Assembly: GCA_024742475.1 (NCBI GenBank)
Contig: JANSYI010000009.1
Coordinates: 1-64,000, forward strand
DNA from: a bacterium
Lineage (GTDB): Bacteria; Myxococcota_A; Polyangia; Nannocystales; Nannocystaceae
Reading direction: 5' to 3'
Length of the DNA: 64,000 bases
In this document: positions 41,363 through 50,395 of the stretch, piece after piece
Layout of the letters: each line of letters starts with the position of its first letter
How positions within the stretch are numbered: position 1 is the first letter of the stretch
Program-made: the position numbers and the translations under genes
Notes under the pieces: model-generated
Databases searched by the model: none
The model's input: only the letters and a program-made list of their open reading frames with translations
What the model was told of the DNA's origin: nothing

Positions 41363-42796
41363 ATGCGCTACGCCGCCCTCACCCTCGCCGTCCTGACCCT
41401 CGCTTGCGACTCCGGCGTCTCGTCCTCGGAGCAAGCCGTCCCCGTGCCGGCGCCGGGCAAGGCCGACGCGGTCGATGCAGGCCTGCCGATGATCACCGAG
41501 TACGTCGAGCCCGTCAGCGGCAACAACAAGGCGGTCGAGCTGTACAACCCGCTGCCGTTCGCGGTGTCGATGGACGCGTGCGCGGTCGAGGTGTTCTTCA
41601 ACGGCCGCACGCAGGGGCGACGCATCCCGCTGCAGGGCGTCGTGATGCAGCCGCGCGGCACCATGGTGCTGTGCCACGGTGGCGCCGACGACATCGACAG
41701 CTGCGATCTTCACAGCAACAACCTCTCGTTCAACGGCAATGACGCCGTGGCGCTCCGCTGCGACTTCGGCGGCAGCGAGCCGGCCACGCTCGACGTTGTG
41801 GGCGTTGTGGGCGAGAACCCCGGCACCAGCGGCTGGGAGGTCGACGGCCGCTCCACCCGCAACGAGACGCTCCGCCGCGACTGCGCCGTGCAGAGCGGCT
41901 TCGACGTCTTCGAGGCGGAGCAGTGGCAGGCGGCCGGCGCGGGCGACTACAGCGGGCTCGGAGAGCACGAAGTCTGCGACGAGGTGCTCGCGTGCAACCA
42001 GGGCGAGGACATCATCGGCGCTGCGCTCGATCCGATCTTGGCCGGTGACGACCCGCGTTTCGACGTGCTGGTCGAAGAGACGATGTTCGACCACTTCACG
42101 CCTCGCACCCAGGCGCTGCTTCTGTCCGCCGCCACGCGCTTCGGCTTCCCCGAAGACGAGATCACCGACGCCGCCAGCGCTGTTGGGGCGATCGCCCGCG
42201 ACGGCACCGGCGGCATCGAGCGGTTCGTGATCCGCGACGAAGACTCGGGGCTCGAGTACGACGCGGTGCGCTACTACGCCAACGACGCGACCGAGCACAG
42301 CGTGGTGCACGAGGCCGATGGCGGACCCGAGGTCGCGTTCTCCTTCGACGGGGAGCTGTTCGGCTGCGCCGAGGGCTTCTGTAGCGACGGCGATCTCACG
42401 TTGCCCCTGTACGAAGGCGTCGACGAAGAGGGCGAGCCCGCACCTCGCTTCACGATCGTCGAGCAGCATGTCGTGCTCGCCGACGGCGCTCGGGCGCGCC
42501 GGGTGTTTCGTCGTGGCGAGCAGGCCACGCTCCTCACAGCCGCGTTCGATGCACACCAGGCGTCGCTCGAGTCGGCCGCTGCCACCAGCACCGAGGCGCT
42601 CGAGCAGCTCGCGCGCGACAACGATGGCCCGCTCACGTACGTCTTCCTCGCTGGACCCACCGAAGACCTCGAAGGCGTGGTGTTCCACGGCCCAGGGGGC
42701 GTCGACTACGGGCTGTTCGCCGTCGAGGACTCCAACGACGCCGAGCTGGTCACGCGCGACGGCGCCGTCATCGCCTGCGCACCGCCGCCGGCTTGA
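41363..42796 (+). CDS. Lipoprotein with lamin-tail-like domain
   Basis: 477 aa. Signal AALTLAVLTLAC with lipobox LTLAC. Residues about 40-145 (ITEYVEPVSGNNKAVELYN ... GGADDIDSC) resemble a bacterial lamin-tail (LTD) beta domain often found on secreted nucleases and surface proteins. The remainder is acidic, with a 20-residue Cys-containing part (VCDEVLACNQ), and has no motif I can assign. The start is the inner ATG at 41363; the longer frame starts at 41306 and would bury the signal. Likely outer-membrane displayed. Confidence 0.72.
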   Translation: MRYAALTLAVLTLACDSGVSSSEQAVPVPAPGKADAVDAGLPMITEYVEPVSGNNKAVELYNPLPFAVSMDACAVEVFFNGRTQGRRIPLQGVVMQPRGTMVLCHGGADDIDSCDLHSNNLSFNGNDAVALRCDFGGSEPATLDVVGVVGENPGTSGWEVDGRSTRNETLRRDCAVQSGFDVFEAEQWQAAGAGDYSGLGEHEVCDEVLACNQGEDIIGAALDPILAGDDPRFDVLVEETMFDHFTPRTQALLLSAATRFGFPEDEITDAASAVGAIARDGTGGIERFVIRDEDSGLEYDAVRYYANDATEHSVVHEADGGPEVAFSFDGELFGCAEGFCSDGDLTLPLYEGVDEEGEPAPRFTIVEQHVVLADGARARRVFRRGEQATLLTAAFDAHQASLESAAATSTEALEQLARDNDGPLTYVFLAGPTEDLEGVVFHGPGGVDYGLFAVEDSNDAELVTRDGAVIACAPPPA

Positions 42797-42921
42797 GCCG
42801 AGGCCATAGCATCCGCAACGCCCGCAAAGGTCGTGCGTCAGCTTGCGGGATTCTCGGCCACGCGGGTGGGGCGGCGATTCTCCCGCGCCGCCCACAGCCG
42901 GTGTGGTAGCTCCAGACCCCG

Positions 42922-44715
42922 ATGATGTGGGCCACCGGACACCAGAGAAGTGCGCTGTGGCTGATCGCGGTCGTGAGCGCCTGCGCGCCCGCCGACGCGG
43001 TCGAGGCCGGCACGACCATGGACGTCAGTACCGGAGGGAGCGAGGACGGCTCCACGTCCGCCCCGGGCACTTCGAGCAGCACCAGCGGGCTCGACGACTC
43101 GTCCTCCTCGACGGGCACGCCTCCCTCGTGCGGGGACGGAGTCGTCGACGACGGCGAGGCGTGCGATGACGGTGACGCCAACGCGCCGGACGCCGCGTGC
43201 CTGCCCGACTGCACGTCTGCGACCTGCGGTGATGGGTTCGTGCAGGCAGGCGTCGAGGCCTGTGACGACGGCAACGAGGACGACACCGACGCGTGCACGG
43301 CGGCGTGCGAAGTCGCCGAGTGCGGAGACGGCAGCGTGCAGGCCGGCGTCGAAGAGTGCGACGACGGCGAGAGCAACGGCGACACCCGGGCGTGCAAGAG
43401 CGACTGCACGGCCGCGACGTGCGGGGACGGGCTCGTCTACGGGGCGCGCGAGCAGTGCGACGACGGCAACACCGACAACAACGACGGCTGCAGTGAGCTG
43501 TGCGCGTTCACGGACTGCGGCGACGGCTTTTGGAACCCGGAGATCAACGAGGTGTGCGACGACGGCCTGGGCACGCCCGGGGACGTATGCAACGACGACT
43601 GCCTCAGCTGGGGCGCGTGGACGCAGACCTTCGACGGGGCGGGGAGCTCGAACGACCTGATCGCCGGCGTCGCCTTCGACAGCGCGGGCAACCCGGTGGT
43701 GGCCGGCGTGACCTTTGCCGCCGGGGGAGACGGGGACGACATCTGGGTGCGCAAGTACGACCCGACCGGGTCGGAGGTCTGGACCCGCACCGTACACACC
43801 GTCACCGCCGACATTGGCCATGGCGTGGCTGTTGCGCCCAATGACGACGTGTTCGTCGTGGGCTCGGTGTTCACGCTCTCGGACGATCGTGACGTGTGGA
43901 TGGGCCGCTTCAGCGCCGCGGGGGCGCCGGGCTTCACCCGCACGTTCAACGGCTCGAGCGACGACACCGACGAGGGGCTCGGCATCGCCGTCGACGCGGC
44001 CGGCAACGTCGGCGTGGTGGGCTACGCGACGCAGGGCTCGGACACCGAGCGGTTCATCCGCAAGTATGGGCCCAGCGGCAACACGCTGTGGACCGTGCTC
44101 GCGTCCAACGGCACCGACGACGAGGCGCACGGCGTGGCGTTCGACGGCGATGGCAACCTGGTCGCCACCGGCTTCGTCACCACCGGCGGCGACACGGACA
44201 TCTGGGTCGGCAAGTACGACCCCGATGGCAACGAGTCTTGGACCCGCACCCACGACGGAGCTGCCGGCGCCAACGATCGGGGCCTCGGGGTGGCCACCGA
44301 CGCCGACGACAACGTGCTCGTCGTGGGGTTCGAGGCGACGGCCGGCCAGGGCGATGACGCGTGGATCCGCAAGTACGACGCCGGCGGGGCCGCGGTGTGG
44401 ACCGAGACCTTCAACGGCACGGCGGACGGGCGCGACAGGGCGCAGGCCGTCGCGGTGGACGCCGCTGGTGACGTCATCGTGGCGGGCTCGACCTTCGGTG
44501 GCGCGCAGTCGGACAACCTCTGGCTGCGTCGCTACGACGCCGACGGCAACGCGCGCTACCCGTGGGCGACCGAGTACAACTCACCGGGGTGGCTCTCGGA
44601 CATCGCGCACGGCGTCGCCGTGGATGCCAGCGGCAACGTGGCCGTCGGCGGCTTCGAGACCCGCTCCGAGATCGGCGAGGCCCGCAACACGTGGCTTCGC
44701 TACGTCTTGCCGTAG
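42922..44715 (+). CDS. Myxobacterial Cys-rich repeat and beta-propeller lipoprotein
   Basis: 597 aa. Signal ALWLIAVVSAC. After a Ser/Thr-rich linker, five Cys-rich repeats of the type CGDGxxxxGVExCDDGN (about residues 72-230) match the DUF4215/myxococcus Cys-rich pattern. The C-terminal 360 residues are six or more SBBP-like propeller units (WVRKYDPTGSEVWTR, IWVGKYDPDGNESWTR, AVDAAGDVIVAGSTF). Surface protein, possibly adhesive. Its 3' end overlaps the convergent minus-strand membrane protein gene by 135 bases. Confidence 0.84.
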   Translation: MMWATGHQRSALWLIAVVSACAPADAVEAGTTMDVSTGGSEDGSTSAPGTSSSTSGLDDSSSSTGTPPSCGDGVVDDGEACDDGDANAPDAACLPDCTSATCGDGFVQAGVEACDDGNEDDTDACTAACEVAECGDGSVQAGVEECDDGESNGDTRACKSDCTAATCGDGLVYGAREQCDDGNTDNNDGCSELCAFTDCGDGFWNPEINEVCDDGLGTPGDVCNDDCLSWGAWTQTFDGAGSSNDLIAGVAFDSAGNPVVAGVTFAAGGDGDDIWVRKYDPTGSEVWTRTVHTVTADIGHGVAVAPNDDVFVVGSVFTLSDDRDVWMGRFSAAGAPGFTRTFNGSSDDTDEGLGIAVDAAGNVGVVGYATQGSDTERFIRKYGPSGNTLWTVLASNGTDDEAHGVAFDGDGNLVATGFVTTGGDTDIWVGKYDPDGNESWTRTHDGAAGANDRGLGVATDADDNVLVVGFEATAGQGDDAWIRKYDAGGAAVWTETFNGTADGRDRAQAVAVDAAGDVIVAGSTFGGAQSDNLWLRRYDADGNARYPWATEYNSPGWLSDIAHGVAVDASGNVAVGGFETRSEIGEARNTWLRYVLP

Positions 44716-45357
44716 AGGGCCGGGCGCCGACAGATCGAACCGCTGGGTGAACACGCTCGCGAAGCAGAACGCGGCGACCTGCCAGAACCACACGCTGGTG
44801 AAGACGAACCCGACGCCGCCGACGAGCAGGCCGAGGAACGACAGGCTCATCGCAACGAGCACGATGCTCCACGCCTTCCAGTAGGCCGCGCCCCCTTGTC
44901 GAACGCGTCGTAGCGCCCGAAAGGGATCGAAGATCTCCTTGGGGTCGTAGCGGCAGCAGTAGTGCGACATGTACCCGGGGATCGCGATCACGGCGAACAT
45001 CCACAGCGCGACGCCGACCCCGAGCAGCGGCGTGTTGTCGAGGTAGGCGCCGAGCAGCGCCAGGCTCACGCCGGGCCACCCGTACCAGACCATGCCCGCA
45101 AACGTGATTGCGCCGTGCCGAAGGAGCTCGCGGGGGCGCTCCCACGCCGGCCAGGGCTGCGCGTAGTGGTGCATGCGGTGCGTGACCCGGACCCGGTGGC
45201 CCATGTTGAGCAACCAGCCGAAGACCGGAACGAACAGCCACAGGCCGCCGAGCACCACGTCCCGCCGCGACGCGGCCGACTGCAGAGGGAAGCGCAGCGC
45301 GTTCCACAGCGTCAGCTCGTGGCGGACGTCGATGGTCGTGTCGGGGGGCAGGTTCAT
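44581..45357 (-). CDS. DUF4013-like integral membrane protein
   Basis: 258 aa. Four to five hydrophobic segments (about 35-53, 83-105, 115-140, 165-195 and near 205) with FGWLLNMGHRVRVTHRMHHY between the first two. The pattern resembles DUF4013 membrane proteins of unknown role. The last about 45 residues are translated from the strand opposite the Cys-rich/propeller gene and look non-conserved, so the functional protein probably ends near TQRFDL. It follows the thioesterase gene by three bases at the end of a minus operon. Confidence 0.7.
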   Translation of the reverse strand: MNLPPDTTIDVRHELTLWNALRFPLQSAASRRDVVLGGLWLFVPVFGWLLNMGHRVRVTHRMHHYAQPWPAWERPRELLRHGAITFAGMVWYGWPGVSLALLGAYLDNTPLLGVGVALWMFAVIAIPGYMSHYCCRYDPKEIFDPFRALRRVRQGGAAYWKAWSIVLVAMSLSFLGLLVGGVGFVFTSVWFWQVAAFCFASVFTQRFDLSAPGPLRQDVAKPRVAGLADLGAGLEAADGHVAAGIHGDAVRDVREPPR

Positions 45358-45360
45358 CGC

Positions 45361-45813
45361 CTACCTGCGGACGATGTTGTAGACGGCCTGCCCCAGCGCG
45401 ATGGGGTCGTCCTCATCGTCGCTGGGGAGCGTGGCCGAATGCACGCGTGCGCGCGTGACGGCAACGCGGTTGCCCAGGCGGATCACCTCGGCCTCGCAGA
45501 CGAGGTCCGCGGCGGGGCCGGGCCGAAGGTAGTCGACCCGCAAGTCCACCGTGCTGACGCGGTCGTCGTCGCTGCCGAGCATCGCAAAGCAGGCCGCGCC
45601 GCCCGCGGTGTCGATCAGCATCGAGAGCACGCCGCCGTGCACGGCTGGTCGCGACGCGTCCCCGGTCAGCTCGTCCTTCCACGGGATGCGGAGCACGGCC
45701 CGGCCTCGAGCCAGGGCGTCGACGCGAAGACCGAGCGCCCGGTTGAACGGGATGCCGTCTTGAAACCACGTGCGCAGCGTCTCGACTCGCTGTGGGCTCA
45801 GCGGCTCGCGCAT
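45361..45813 (-). CDS. PaaI-type acyl-CoA thioesterase (hotdog fold)
   Basis: 150 aa. The central hotdog helix HGGVLSMLIDTAGG (about residues 58-71) and VDLRVDYLRPGPA match PaaI/YbgC-type thioesterases, which hydrolyse aromatic or fatty acyl-CoA. The usual catalytic Asp or Glu on the helix appears as Asp in LIDTAGG. Ten bases follow the 207-aa gene stop; it is part of a four-gene minus operon. Confidence 0.82.
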   Translation of the reverse strand: MREPLSPQRVETLRTWFQDGIPFNRALGLRVDALARGRAVLRIPWKDELTGDASRPAVHGGVLSMLIDTAGGAACFAMLGSDDDRVSTVDLRVDYLRPGPAADLVCEAEVIRLGNRVAVTRARVHSATLPSDDEDDPIALGQAVYNIVRR

Positions 45814-45823
45814 CGTGGAGGCC

Positions 45824-46447
45824 TCAGCCGGCGACGATGATCTTCGCGACCTTGGGCCCGTCGAGCTTTTCGACAGTCTCGGCGGCGCGGGTGAGGTAGG
45901 CGGGGACGTCGAGGTCGAACGTGGAGGTGATCCACGCGTCGACGACGAACGACTGATCGTTTTGGGGCTCGTAGGTCGTGCCCTCGACCAGGTTGATCAG
46001 CACGCACGACTCCGAGTGCTTGCCCTCGAGCGTCTCGTAGGCGCCGCCGGCGTCCTGGACCGCCTCGCGCCCCTCCTTGGCGGAGTACTCGGGCGGGTCG
46101 AGGTCGTCGAGCTGCCCGGTGGACCACAGCTTGAAGAAGCCGCAGCCCATCTCGTGGCTGCCCTCGTCACCGTGCACCGACGGCGCGAACCCGGCCTTCT
46201 TCACCTCGTCGACGGCTTCCTTCAGGCTGCCGAGGTCGCGCTGCTTTCGCGCAGCGACGAGCGCATAGACGCCGCCGAGCGTCTTGGGCCCGTTCATCGC
46301 GGAGTGGTCCGACTTACGACCATCGACACACTTGAACAGCCCCGCGTCGTCGACCTTGACCGAGGGCTGGGCCAGGTCGGACTGCTTCAACACCTTGGCC
46401 TTCCAGCCACGTCCTTCGAGTGCTTCGACGATGTCTTGGGGACTCAT
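45824..46447 (-). CDS. Hypothetical protein in minus-strand operon
   Basis: 207 aa, unknown. Starts MSPQDIVEALEGRGWKAKVL, with GCGFFKLW near 100 and CVLINLVEGTTYEPQ near 150. No signal peptide or membrane segment. Located between the histidine phosphatase and the thioesterase, with gaps of 23 and 10 bases. A cytoplasmic role is assumed. Confidence 0.65.
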   Translation of the reverse strand: MSPQDIVEALEGRGWKAKVLKQSDLAQPSVKVDDAGLFKCVDGRKSDHSAMNGPKTLGGVYALVAARKQRDLGSLKEAVDEVKKAGFAPSVHGDEGSHEMGCGFFKLWSTGQLDDLDPPEYSAKEGREAVQDAGGAYETLEGKHSESCVLINLVEGTTYEPQNDQSFVVDAWITSTFDLDVPAYLTRAAETVEKLDGPKVAKIIVAG

Positions 46448-46470
46448 AGCGTGACGACGCTAGCACAAGA

Positions 46471-47172
46471 CTAGTGGGGATCTTCCGAGGCCTGCGTGCG
46501 CTGCTTCCATGCCCCGTAGACGTGTTCCCATCCGTGGGCTCGGTGGACGTGGACGATGGGGGTGCCGTGGTGCATCGAGAGGCGGTCGACGCCCGTGGGC
46601 TCGAGCATGCCCAGCGCCGCGGCGGCGTGTCGGATCGACCCGCCGTGGCCGACGACGACCTTGACGTACAGCCCCTGTCCGGGTGGAGGTTGGAGTTGCT
46701 CGGCCCGGCGGCGGACGTGGGCGGCGACGCGGGCTCCGGCCTCGCGCAGCGACTCGGCACCGACGAACGGGAGTCGGAAGTCGCTGGTGCGTTTCCAACC
46801 GGGGGGCAGGGGCTCGAAGCGTGGGTCTCGCTCGATCACCGCTTCGATCTCGGGGACCGTCAGGTTGGCCGCGGCCCCCAGGGAGCGCTCGGTCAGCGCA
46901 TCGAAGGTCTCCACCCGCGCGTCGCCCATGCCCGAGGTTCGCAGCCCCTCGGCGAAGAGCGTCGCGGTCTCCCACGCCCGCAGCAGGGGCGACGCGTCGA
47001 GGACCGGACACAGCGTCCAGCCCCGCGCCGCAGCCTCGCGCTGGAGGGTCTGCAGGCCCGCGCGTGACTGGGCCCGGCCCTCCTCGACCAAGGGGTGGGG
47101 CAAGTGGGCGCTGGGGACGCCCGGGGGCTGGGCGTACTGGCCGTGGCGGACGAAACAGACCGCGAACTCCAT
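46471..47172 (-). CDS. Histidine phosphatase family protein
   Basis: 233 aa. The RHG motif (FVRHGQY, about residues 8-12) supplies the phospho-accepting His; VVVGHGGSIRH near 177 gives the second His. Intermediate motifs DASPLLRAWETA fit the phosphoglycerate-mutase-like fold. Substrate unknown. It is the first gene of the minus operon and starts 107 bases from the divergent GAK operon, so the two may share a regulatory region. Confidence 0.82.
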   Translation of the reverse strand: MEFAVCFVRHGQYAQPPGVPSAHLPHPLVEEGRAQSRAGLQTLQREAAARGWTLCPVLDASPLLRAWETATLFAEGLRTSGMGDARVETFDALTERSLGAAANLTVPEIEAVIERDPRFEPLPPGWKRTSDFRLPFVGAESLREAGARVAAHVRRRAEQLQPPPGQGLYVKVVVGHGGSIRHAAAALGMLEPTGVDRLSMHHGTPIVHVHRAHGWEHVYGAWKQRTQASEDPH

Positions 47173-47266
47173 GAGACGCGGATATCACGTCCCGCGCGGG
47201 AGGTTTGGGAGATCTGCCTTGGCGGAGTTCACAACCGCGTCACGCGACGGTCACCCCTGCGGGATC

Positions 47267-47272
47267 GGAGGT
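47267..47272 (+). promoter_or_regulatory. Shine-Dalgarno deciding the start of the first GAK gene
   Basis: GGAGGT with a seven-base spacer to the GTG at 47280. The ATG at 47289 would have a 16-base spacer, so the GTG is preferred. Confidence 0.6.
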
Positions 47273-47279
47273 GGCGAAG

Positions 47280-48476
47280 GTGTCGGCGATGGGCCGACGA
47301 GTCTGGAGCCAGCCTCCGCAGCGCTGGCAGTTCCCCGAGCGCGAGCACTTCTTCGTCACCGACGTGCACGCCGACGCCGACGCGCTGCTCTCGTCGCTCG
47401 AGGCGACCGGCGGGGTGGTGCGGCGAGGCTCGGACGGCTTCATCCTCACCGCGCGGGGGCGGGCGGCGGTCTTCGTCATGGGCGGGGACTATCTGGACAA
47501 GGGGCCGAGCAACCTTCGCGTGCTGCGGGTACTCGAGCAGCTCCTTCGAAGCGGCGCCGAGGTGAAGCTGCTGGCGGGCAACCACGACGTGCGCACTTTG
47601 CTGGGGATCGCTTGCGCCGGCGCGACGGATGCCAGGCTCGCCCACCTGTTCGTCCGGATCTGCCCCAAGGTCGTGCCGCTGCTGCGCGAGATGTACGACG
47701 CGTACGTCGCAGACGTGCCGGGCGTCGTGCTCGAGGACGACGACGCCGTTGCGGCCCGGCTGCTCCCGGGGCCGAGCTGGTGGGACGAGTTTCCCGGGCT
47801 GGCCCGCGGCGTCGTCCCTCCCAAGCGGATCCGCCGAGAGCTCCGGCGGGTGAGAGAGAAGGCCGAGGCGCTGCCCGCCGCGCTGCAGCGGGCCGGCATG
47901 ACGATGGGCATGGTCGGAGCCTCGCTGCGCGCCTGCGAGAAGCACTTCCTTCAGCCGGGCGGGGACTTCACGTGGCTGCAAGAGCGGCTGCAGGTGGTCC
48001 ATCGCGCAGGGTCGTTCCTGTTCTGCCACGCCGGGGTCGACGACGTCGTCGCGCGGACGCTGAGCCTGAGTTCGGCCGAGTCGCTCAATGCTCGGTTCGC
48101 CGAGCTGCTCGCTGACGACCCGTTCACGCTCTACAACGGCCCGCTGGGGAACATGTTCCGCACGAAGTACCGCAAGCAGGACTTCCCCTTCACCGACATC
48201 GGTGCCGCGTGCCTGCGCAGCAGCGGCGTCCTGGGGATCGTGCACGGTCACCGAAGCCACGTACGCGGTCAGCAGGTCAGCGTACGCAACGGCATCGCGC
48301 ACTTCGAATGCGACACGTCGCTCGACCGCAACACGCGGTTCGCCTGCGGCCTGCCGGGCATCGGAACGGCGGCGACCATCATCGGGTGTGATAACGTTCG
48401 AGCGATCAGCAACGACCGGGCCGCCACGCGCGTGCTCGCTGCGGCCCCCCGCGACGCCAGCCCGATTCCAGCTTGA
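47280..48476 (+). CDS. GAK operon metallophosphatase (calcineurin-like)
   Basis: 398 aa. Dimetal motifs in order: FFVTDVHADADAL (DxH, about residue 23), MGGDYLDKGPSN (GDxxD, about 67), LLAGNHDVRT (GNHD, about 97), SFLFCHAGVDD (about 247) and GIVHGHRSH (GHxH, about 318-326). This is a phosphoesterase that could remove phosphate from protein or small molecule. It is 10 bases upstream of the amphi-Trp gene and opens the operon. I place it with the GAK cassette by position; its membership of the family core is inference. Confidence 0.82.
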   Translation: MSAMGRRVWSQPPQRWQFPEREHFFVTDVHADADALLSSLEATGGVVRRGSDGFILTARGRAAVFVMGGDYLDKGPSNLRVLRVLEQLLRSGAEVKLLAGNHDVRTLLGIACAGATDARLAHLFVRICPKVVPLLREMYDAYVADVPGVVLEDDDAVAARLLPGPSWWDEFPGLARGVVPPKRIRRELRRVREKAEALPAALQRAGMTMGMVGASLRACEKHFLQPGGDFTWLQERLQVVHRAGSFLFCHAGVDDVVARTLSLSSAESLNARFAELLADDPFTLYNGPLGNMFRTKYRKQDFPFTDIGAACLRSSGVLGIVHGHRSHVRGQQVSVRNGIAHFECDTSLDRNTRFACGLPGIGTAATIIGCDNVRAISNDRAATRVLAAAPRDASPIPA

Positions 48477-48486
48477 ATCCAGCCCG

Positions 48487-48780
48487 ATGAGCGACCACGG
48501 CAAGACGTTCCGACACGAATCGATTCAGGACGCCAAGGCCCTCGCGGATCACCTCGACGAGATCGCGGAGGCGCTCCGTGCCGGGACCCTGCATCTGCGT
48601 GACGAAGGCGGCGAGCTGGCGCTGCAGCCCCAAGGGCTGGTCCGGTTTGCGCTCAGTGGTCAGCAGCAGCCCGACCAGGCCAGCTTGACGCTGACGTTGG
48701 CGTGGCGCCCCGAGCAAGAGCTGTCCGCGTCGTCCCTGACCATCTCGAGGAGCTCCGATGACGGAACTCCTGGCTCGTGA
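48487..48780 (+). CDS. Amphi-Trp domain protein of the GAK operon
   Basis: 97 aa. Matches the amphi-Trp domain as I recall it: FRHESIQDAKALADHLDEIA, then a beta hairpin RAGTLHLRDEGGEL and a short amphipathic strand with Trp at LAWRPEQ. These domains occur in GAK cassettes beside ATP-grasp and HprK-like proteins and are thought to bind or present a substrate. The 3' end overlaps the PhoU-APH gene by 23 bases. No enzyme motif. Confidence 0.78.
   Translation: MSDHGKTFRHESIQDAKALADHLDEIAEALRAGTLHLRDEGGELALQPQGLVRFALSGQQQPDQASLTLTLAWRPEQELSASSLTISRSSDDGTPGS
48748..48752 (+). promoter_or_regulatory. Shine-Dalgarno of the PhoU-APH gene
   Basis: AGGAG with a five-base spacer to the ATG at 48758, inside the 3' end of the amphi-Trp gene. 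It supports independent re-initiation on this overlapping gene. Confidence 0.6.
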
Positions 48781-50395
48781 GGGGCTCGGCGACAACGTCC
48801 GCTTCCTGCTGCTGGAGGTGAGCCGGCAGGTCGAACGCGTCGTCCGTTACCTCGACTCGCCCAGCGACGACGTGGCGCGGGCCCTGCTCGAGCGCGACGA
48901 CTACATCGACCAGCTGCGCAACACGATCGGGCGTCGGTGCTTGGCGCTCGAAACCGACGCGGCCACGACCGAGGGCGACCGCAAGTTCCTCAAGGCGCTC
49001 GACACAGTCAGCGCCAACCTCGAGCGCATCGCGGACTTTTGCGAGAACATCGTCGACCACGTGGGCCACGTACCGCGCGGCAAGGTGCGCGCCGACCTCG
49101 ACATCGACGCGTTCGCGACGCCCGTGCTCCGCGGGCTGTCGCTGTGTTCCGAGGCGCTCGAGAACGCCGACGTTCAGGTCGCCCTCGAGATCTGCAAGAT
49201 CGAGCAGGACCTCGACAGCCTCTACGGTCGGCACGTTCGCCGCCTGACCAAGGCGCTGAGCAAGGGCAAGCATGCCAAGCGCCGCGTGGCCTCGCTCTTC
49301 ATCGGTCACTACTTCGAGCGCATGGGCGACTCGCTCGAGAACATCGGCGAGGCGATCATCTCCTGGCTGCTCGGTGACCGCCTGAAGATTCAGCAGATCT
49401 CCGCGCTCGGCGAGGTGCTCGACGACGCCAGCGGTCAGCCGCCGCTCGAGGACATCGAGCTGCACGAGGTCGGTGAGACGCGCTCGGGGTGCCACATCTC
49501 CCGCGTCACCGAAGCCAACGACGAGCAGCTCGCCATCTTCAAGGAGGGCAAGCTCCGCAAGCTGGCCAGCGAGCGGCAGAGCGTCTCGCAGTGGCAGCGC
49601 ATCATTCCGGGGTTGGTGCCGGATATCTACTCGTTCCACGTGCGCGGCGACAGCGGGGCGGTGCTCTACGAGTACGTCGAGGGCACCACGTTTCAAGACC
49701 TGCTGGTCTCGGCCGACGACGCGACGCTGACGCGGGCCGTGCGATCGATCGGCCGCACGCTGCGCGAGATCTGGGACACCACGGCCACGGACGTTCGCGC
49801 GCGCGCGGGGTTCATCTCGCAGCTGCGCCGGCGCCTCACCGAAGTCTACGCCGTGCACCCCGAGTTTCGCGCTACGACGCAGTCGATCGCGGGGCGGCAG
49901 CACGAGTCGCTGGGCGACCTGCTCGAGCGGCTCGACGGGCTCGACGACGAGCTCGAGTCGCCGTTCTCGGTCCGCATTCACGGCGACTTGAACGTGGACA
50001 ATCTGATCTGCCGCCCCGAGGTGGGGTCGGTCCGAATGATCGACGTACACCGCTCGCGACCGATGGACTACGTCCAGGACGTGTCGGTGCTCCTGGTCTC
50101 GGGGCAGCGGCTGATGCGACTGGACGCACAGGCGCGACGACGCATCGCGCACGTCATGCGCTGGTTTCTGGCCGAGGCTGCCGACTATGCGGCCTCACGC
50201 AGCGACACCACCTTCGCTGCTCGGGTGGCGCTGGGGGTCGCGCGGTCGCTCGTCACCTCGACCCGGTTCGTCCTCGACAAGGAGCTGGCCACCCACATGT
50301 TCTTGCGCGCGCAGTTCATCCTGCGCGACCTCGCCGAGCGAGGCATGGCCTCGCCGCAGTCCTACACGCTGATGGAAGAGGTGCTCATTGACTGA
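48758..50395 (+). CDS. PhoU domain fused to an aminoglycoside-phosphotransferase-like kinase
   Basis: 545 aa. Residues about 1-215 form a helical PhoU-like unit (LDTVSANLERIADFCENI, RMGDSLENIGEAI; PhoU motifs with Glu/Asp metal-binding clusters). Residues about 235-500 are an APH-type kinase: FSVRIHGDLNVDNLI (catalytic loop, about 405-415) and MIDVHRSR (about 426) in place of the metal-binding IDxxD/x. The fusion suggests phosphate or phosphorylation control: the PhoU part may sense phosphate state and the kinase part phosphorylate a small molecule. Overlaps both neighbours. The combination within GAK is a notable point. Confidence 0.8.
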   Translation: MTELLAREGLGDNVRFLLLEVSRQVERVVRYLDSPSDDVARALLERDDYIDQLRNTIGRRCLALETDAATTEGDRKFLKALDTVSANLERIADFCENIVDHVGHVPRGKVRADLDIDAFATPVLRGLSLCSEALENADVQVALEICKIEQDLDSLYGRHVRRLTKALSKGKHAKRRVASLFIGHYFERMGDSLENIGEAIISWLLGDRLKIQQISALGEVLDDASGQPPLEDIELHEVGETRSGCHISRVTEANDEQLAIFKEGKLRKLASERQSVSQWQRIIPGLVPDIYSFHVRGDSGAVLYEYVEGTTFQDLLVSADDATLTRAVRSIGRTLREIWDTTATDVRARAGFISQLRRRLTEVYAVHPEFRATTQSIAGRQHESLGDLLERLDGLDDELESPFSVRIHGDLNVDNLICRPEVGSVRMIDVHRSRPMDYVQDVSVLLVSGQRLMRLDAQARRRIAHVMRWFLAEAADYAASRSDTTFAARVALGVARSLVTSTRFVLDKELATHMFLRAQFILRDLAERGMASPQSYTLMEEVLID

